Made by a program: the position numbers and the translations under genes. Source: an uncultured Bacteroidales bacterium (GTDB taxonomy: Bacteria > Bacteroidota > Bacteroidia > Bacteroidales > UBA932). From it: 32,512 bases of DNA. Below are positions 31,127-32,512 of this stretch, piece by piece; within the stretch, counting starts at the first letter, position 1, and each line of letters begins with the position of its first letter. The stretch is taken from positions 1 to 32,512 of the forward strand of contig CALVDH010000028.1 of the NCBI GenBank assembly GCA_944326235.1, written 5' to 3'. The notes beneath the pieces were generated by a model. The model worked only from the letters and a program-made list of their open reading frames with translations. It ran no database searches and was not told the DNA's origin.

Positions 31127-32341
31127 TCAGCCCTCCGCCTTAAAGATGGTTTCCATATCGCCTATAATGGGCGTAGCTCCGAACTTCCCTTGCAGGTAAT
31201 CCCGTTCGAAAGGAGAACTGCCGCGCACCTTGTACTCGGCCAGCGAATAAGCCTCTGTCGCCCCAAAATTATCCTTTTGGGTGAACCACACCTGATCTCT
31301 GCGGAACAGGCCCGCACTGAGCAGGAACGTGTCATGGGTGGTAAACAGCAGCTGCGCTCCCTTTGGGTTCGTTTCCGCTGAGTTGAAGAGCGTGACAATC
31401 TTGCGCACGAGCAACGGATGGAGTTTGGAGTCAAGTTCATCCACAACCAGACGTTTGCCGTTGTCCAGCGCGTCTATGATAGGGAAAGCCAAGGAGAAGT
31501 ATTTGATGGTTCCTTCAGACTCATTTCCGTTGAATGAAAACGCCACACTGTTCGTCTCCCGCCCTTCATCGTCATACTGGCGGTGGCTGCTCACGATACG
31601 GTTGTCGATCCTGGCAATGCTTTCTATGCCCAAATCCGCATACTTGGCGAAACGGACTATACGCTCACGAATCTTCTCATCGTCCAGATTCCTGACAGCC
31701 TGCGACCACATTTTTTCGTCCTCGCTACAGAACAGGATTTGCGTGTCACTTAGCCAATGCAGGATATCGACAGCTGTCGATTCGTTGAACTGGGCTGCAG
31801 TGGAGAGAAGGAGCGCATTGCCACGTACCATTTTTTTATTGACCAAATCCTGCATCAACGGACTTTTGGCATGTACAGTGGTTGTTTTCTCTTCCCGATA
31901 GAATATCTCTACTTCCTTAGCCCGCTTCCTGTTCATGCGGCGATAAAGCCATTCGGCATGTATGGCTTTTTGGTCCACCTCAAATCCATAACGGTAAAGG
32001 TATTCTCCAACGGCGAAGGTGGCCTCCATCGTGGTCGGTTCATGAACAGTGGAAGCATTCAGGCGGAAATTCTCCACGTCAATACTTTCTCCAGCCTGGC
32101 TGTTCTTGAATGAATCCATGATGAAATGCCTGTAAAAAGCGATGGCTTTCAGCACATTCGTTTTACCCGATGCGTTTGCTCCGTAGATTACCGCACTACG
32201 GACCAGAGCCAGACCCATGTCGGAGATCCGGATGACATCGTTGGGCTCCGAGAGGGATTCCTTTAGCGTGGTGGCTACAAAAGACAGCTTAAGGTTGTCC
32301 TTTATGGAGAGGAAATTACTGACACAAAATTCCAGAATCAT
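31127..32341 (-). CDS. rloA: RloA-like AAA_15/AAA_21 ATPase
   Basis: 404 residues. The N-terminus MILEFCVSNFLSIKDNLKLS is typical of the AAA_15 group. Walker A is YGANASGKT (about 53-61); later come SEGTIKYFSLAFPIIDAL (signature region), RLVVDELDSKLHPLLVRKIV (Walker B with Asp-Glu) and AQLLFTTHDTFLL (switch His). This is an ABC/SMC-like ATPase related to OLD and AriA proteins. It pairs with RloB, whose ATG follows after 2 nt. Such ATPases probably sense infection and control a nuclease partner. The gene is complete and its start is set by ATG 32341, about 32 nt after a -7-like box. Confidence 0.93.
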   Translation of the reverse strand: MILEFCVSNFLSIKDNLKLSFVATTLKESLSEPNDVIRISDMGLALVRSAVIYGANASGKTNVLKAIAFYRHFIMDSFKNSQAGESIDVENFRLNASTVHEPTTMEATFAVGEYLYRYGFEVDQKAIHAEWLYRRMNRKRAKEVEIFYREEKTTTVHAKSPLMQDLVNKKMVRGNALLLSTAAQFNESTAVDILHWLSDTQILFCSEDEKMWSQAVRNLDDEKIRERIVRFAKYADLGIESIARIDNRIVSSHRQYDDEGRETNSVAFSFNGNESEGTIKYFSLAFPIIDALDNGKRLVVDELDSKLHPLLVRKIVTLFNSAETNPKGAQLLFTTHDTFLLSAGLFRRDQVWFTQKDNFGATEAYSLAEYKVRGSSPFERDYLQGKFGATPIIGDMETIFKAEG

Positions 32342-32356
32342 ATATTTAACTTCGCT

Positions 32357-32380
32357 ATTTGCTAATTTTTTGCAAATATA
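32357..32380 (-). promoter_or_regulatory. -7 box and overlapping inverted repeat before rloA
   Basis: The minus strand carries TATATTTG at 32380-32373, a good Bacteroidetes -7 element, without a clear -33 TTTG. An inverted repeat ATTTGC (32357-32362) and GCAAAT (32372-32377) overlaps it and could be an operator. The region 32382-32512 upstream is A/T-rich with no gene seen. Confidence 0.4.
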
Positions 32381-32512
32381 CAGGTTTTCTTCCTTACTTG
32401 ATAAAGAAAAACTGGCCTTCCCTGAATTTGGTTGTTTAACGTGAGTTCGAAATAAAGTTAAATCTAAGTCATTAATTATTTGGAAAATAGCGGCAAAAGT
32501 ATTAAATTTAAA

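Overview
The window looks like a chromosomal piece of a gut-type Bacteroidales bacterium. Marker families are SusC/SusD, FecR with an ECF sigma factor, a DUF4369/TlpA lipoprotein, an S46 dipeptidyl peptidase and a radical-SAM/lipoprotein pair. Several promoters match the Bacteroidetes pattern (TTTG about 20 nt before TAnnTTTG). The left half is clearly GC-rich, which would suit an Alistipes-like or other Rikenellaceae genome; that taxonomic guess is inference.

Region 1 (1-11522, all minus strand) is one tightly packed array. In transcription order it holds an S46 peptidase (DPP7 type), an Mrp/NBP35 ATPase, an ECF sigma factor, a FecR anti-sigma factor, a SusC-type TonB transducer with an STN domain, SusD, a TlpA-like thiol-disulfide lipoprotein, and the start of DsbD, which is cut by the window edge. 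This reads as a signal-controlled outer-membrane uptake system with periplasmic redox support. A two-part sequence motif is shared by the regions in front of fecR and susC and is a good candidate for the ECF-dependent promoter.

Region 2 (11565-17413) is core-like: glycerate kinase, a secreted GDE_C-type glycosidase, a radical SAM enzyme with its partner lipoprotein (an orphan system of unknown product), and a phosphoglycolate-phosphatase-like HAD enzyme.

Region 3 (about 17450-22560) begins the accessory part: an AAA_14/DUF4143 ATPase, a trace of a TPR gene end, a terminator, a NAGPA-like protein, a secreted TPR protein and two unrecognised genes.

Region 4 (22589-29904, minus strand, visibly AT-rich) is the most interesting. 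An E2-like protein with N-terminal tandem repeats, a membrane-anchored JAMM/JAB peptidase with an Ig-like domain, and an E1/ThiF-like enzyme lie 2 and 7 nt apart. They are followed by a GYF_2 membrane protein, a GYF_2-PrsW intramembrane protease, a one-TM protein, a TPR/coiled-coil/beta-barrel protein and small ORFs. Together they form a candidate membrane-associated ubiquitin-like conjugation/deconjugation system with no obvious ubiquitin-like modifier. Upstream is a 593-nt non-coding stretch with a promoter and several strong inverted repeats.

Region 5 (30498-32341) is an RloA/RloB pair (AAA_15 ATPase plus TOPRIM-like protein), a likely anti-phage module. Its presence supports reading the right half as a defence/accessory island. 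No tRNA, rRNA, CRISPR array, integrase or transposase was seen.
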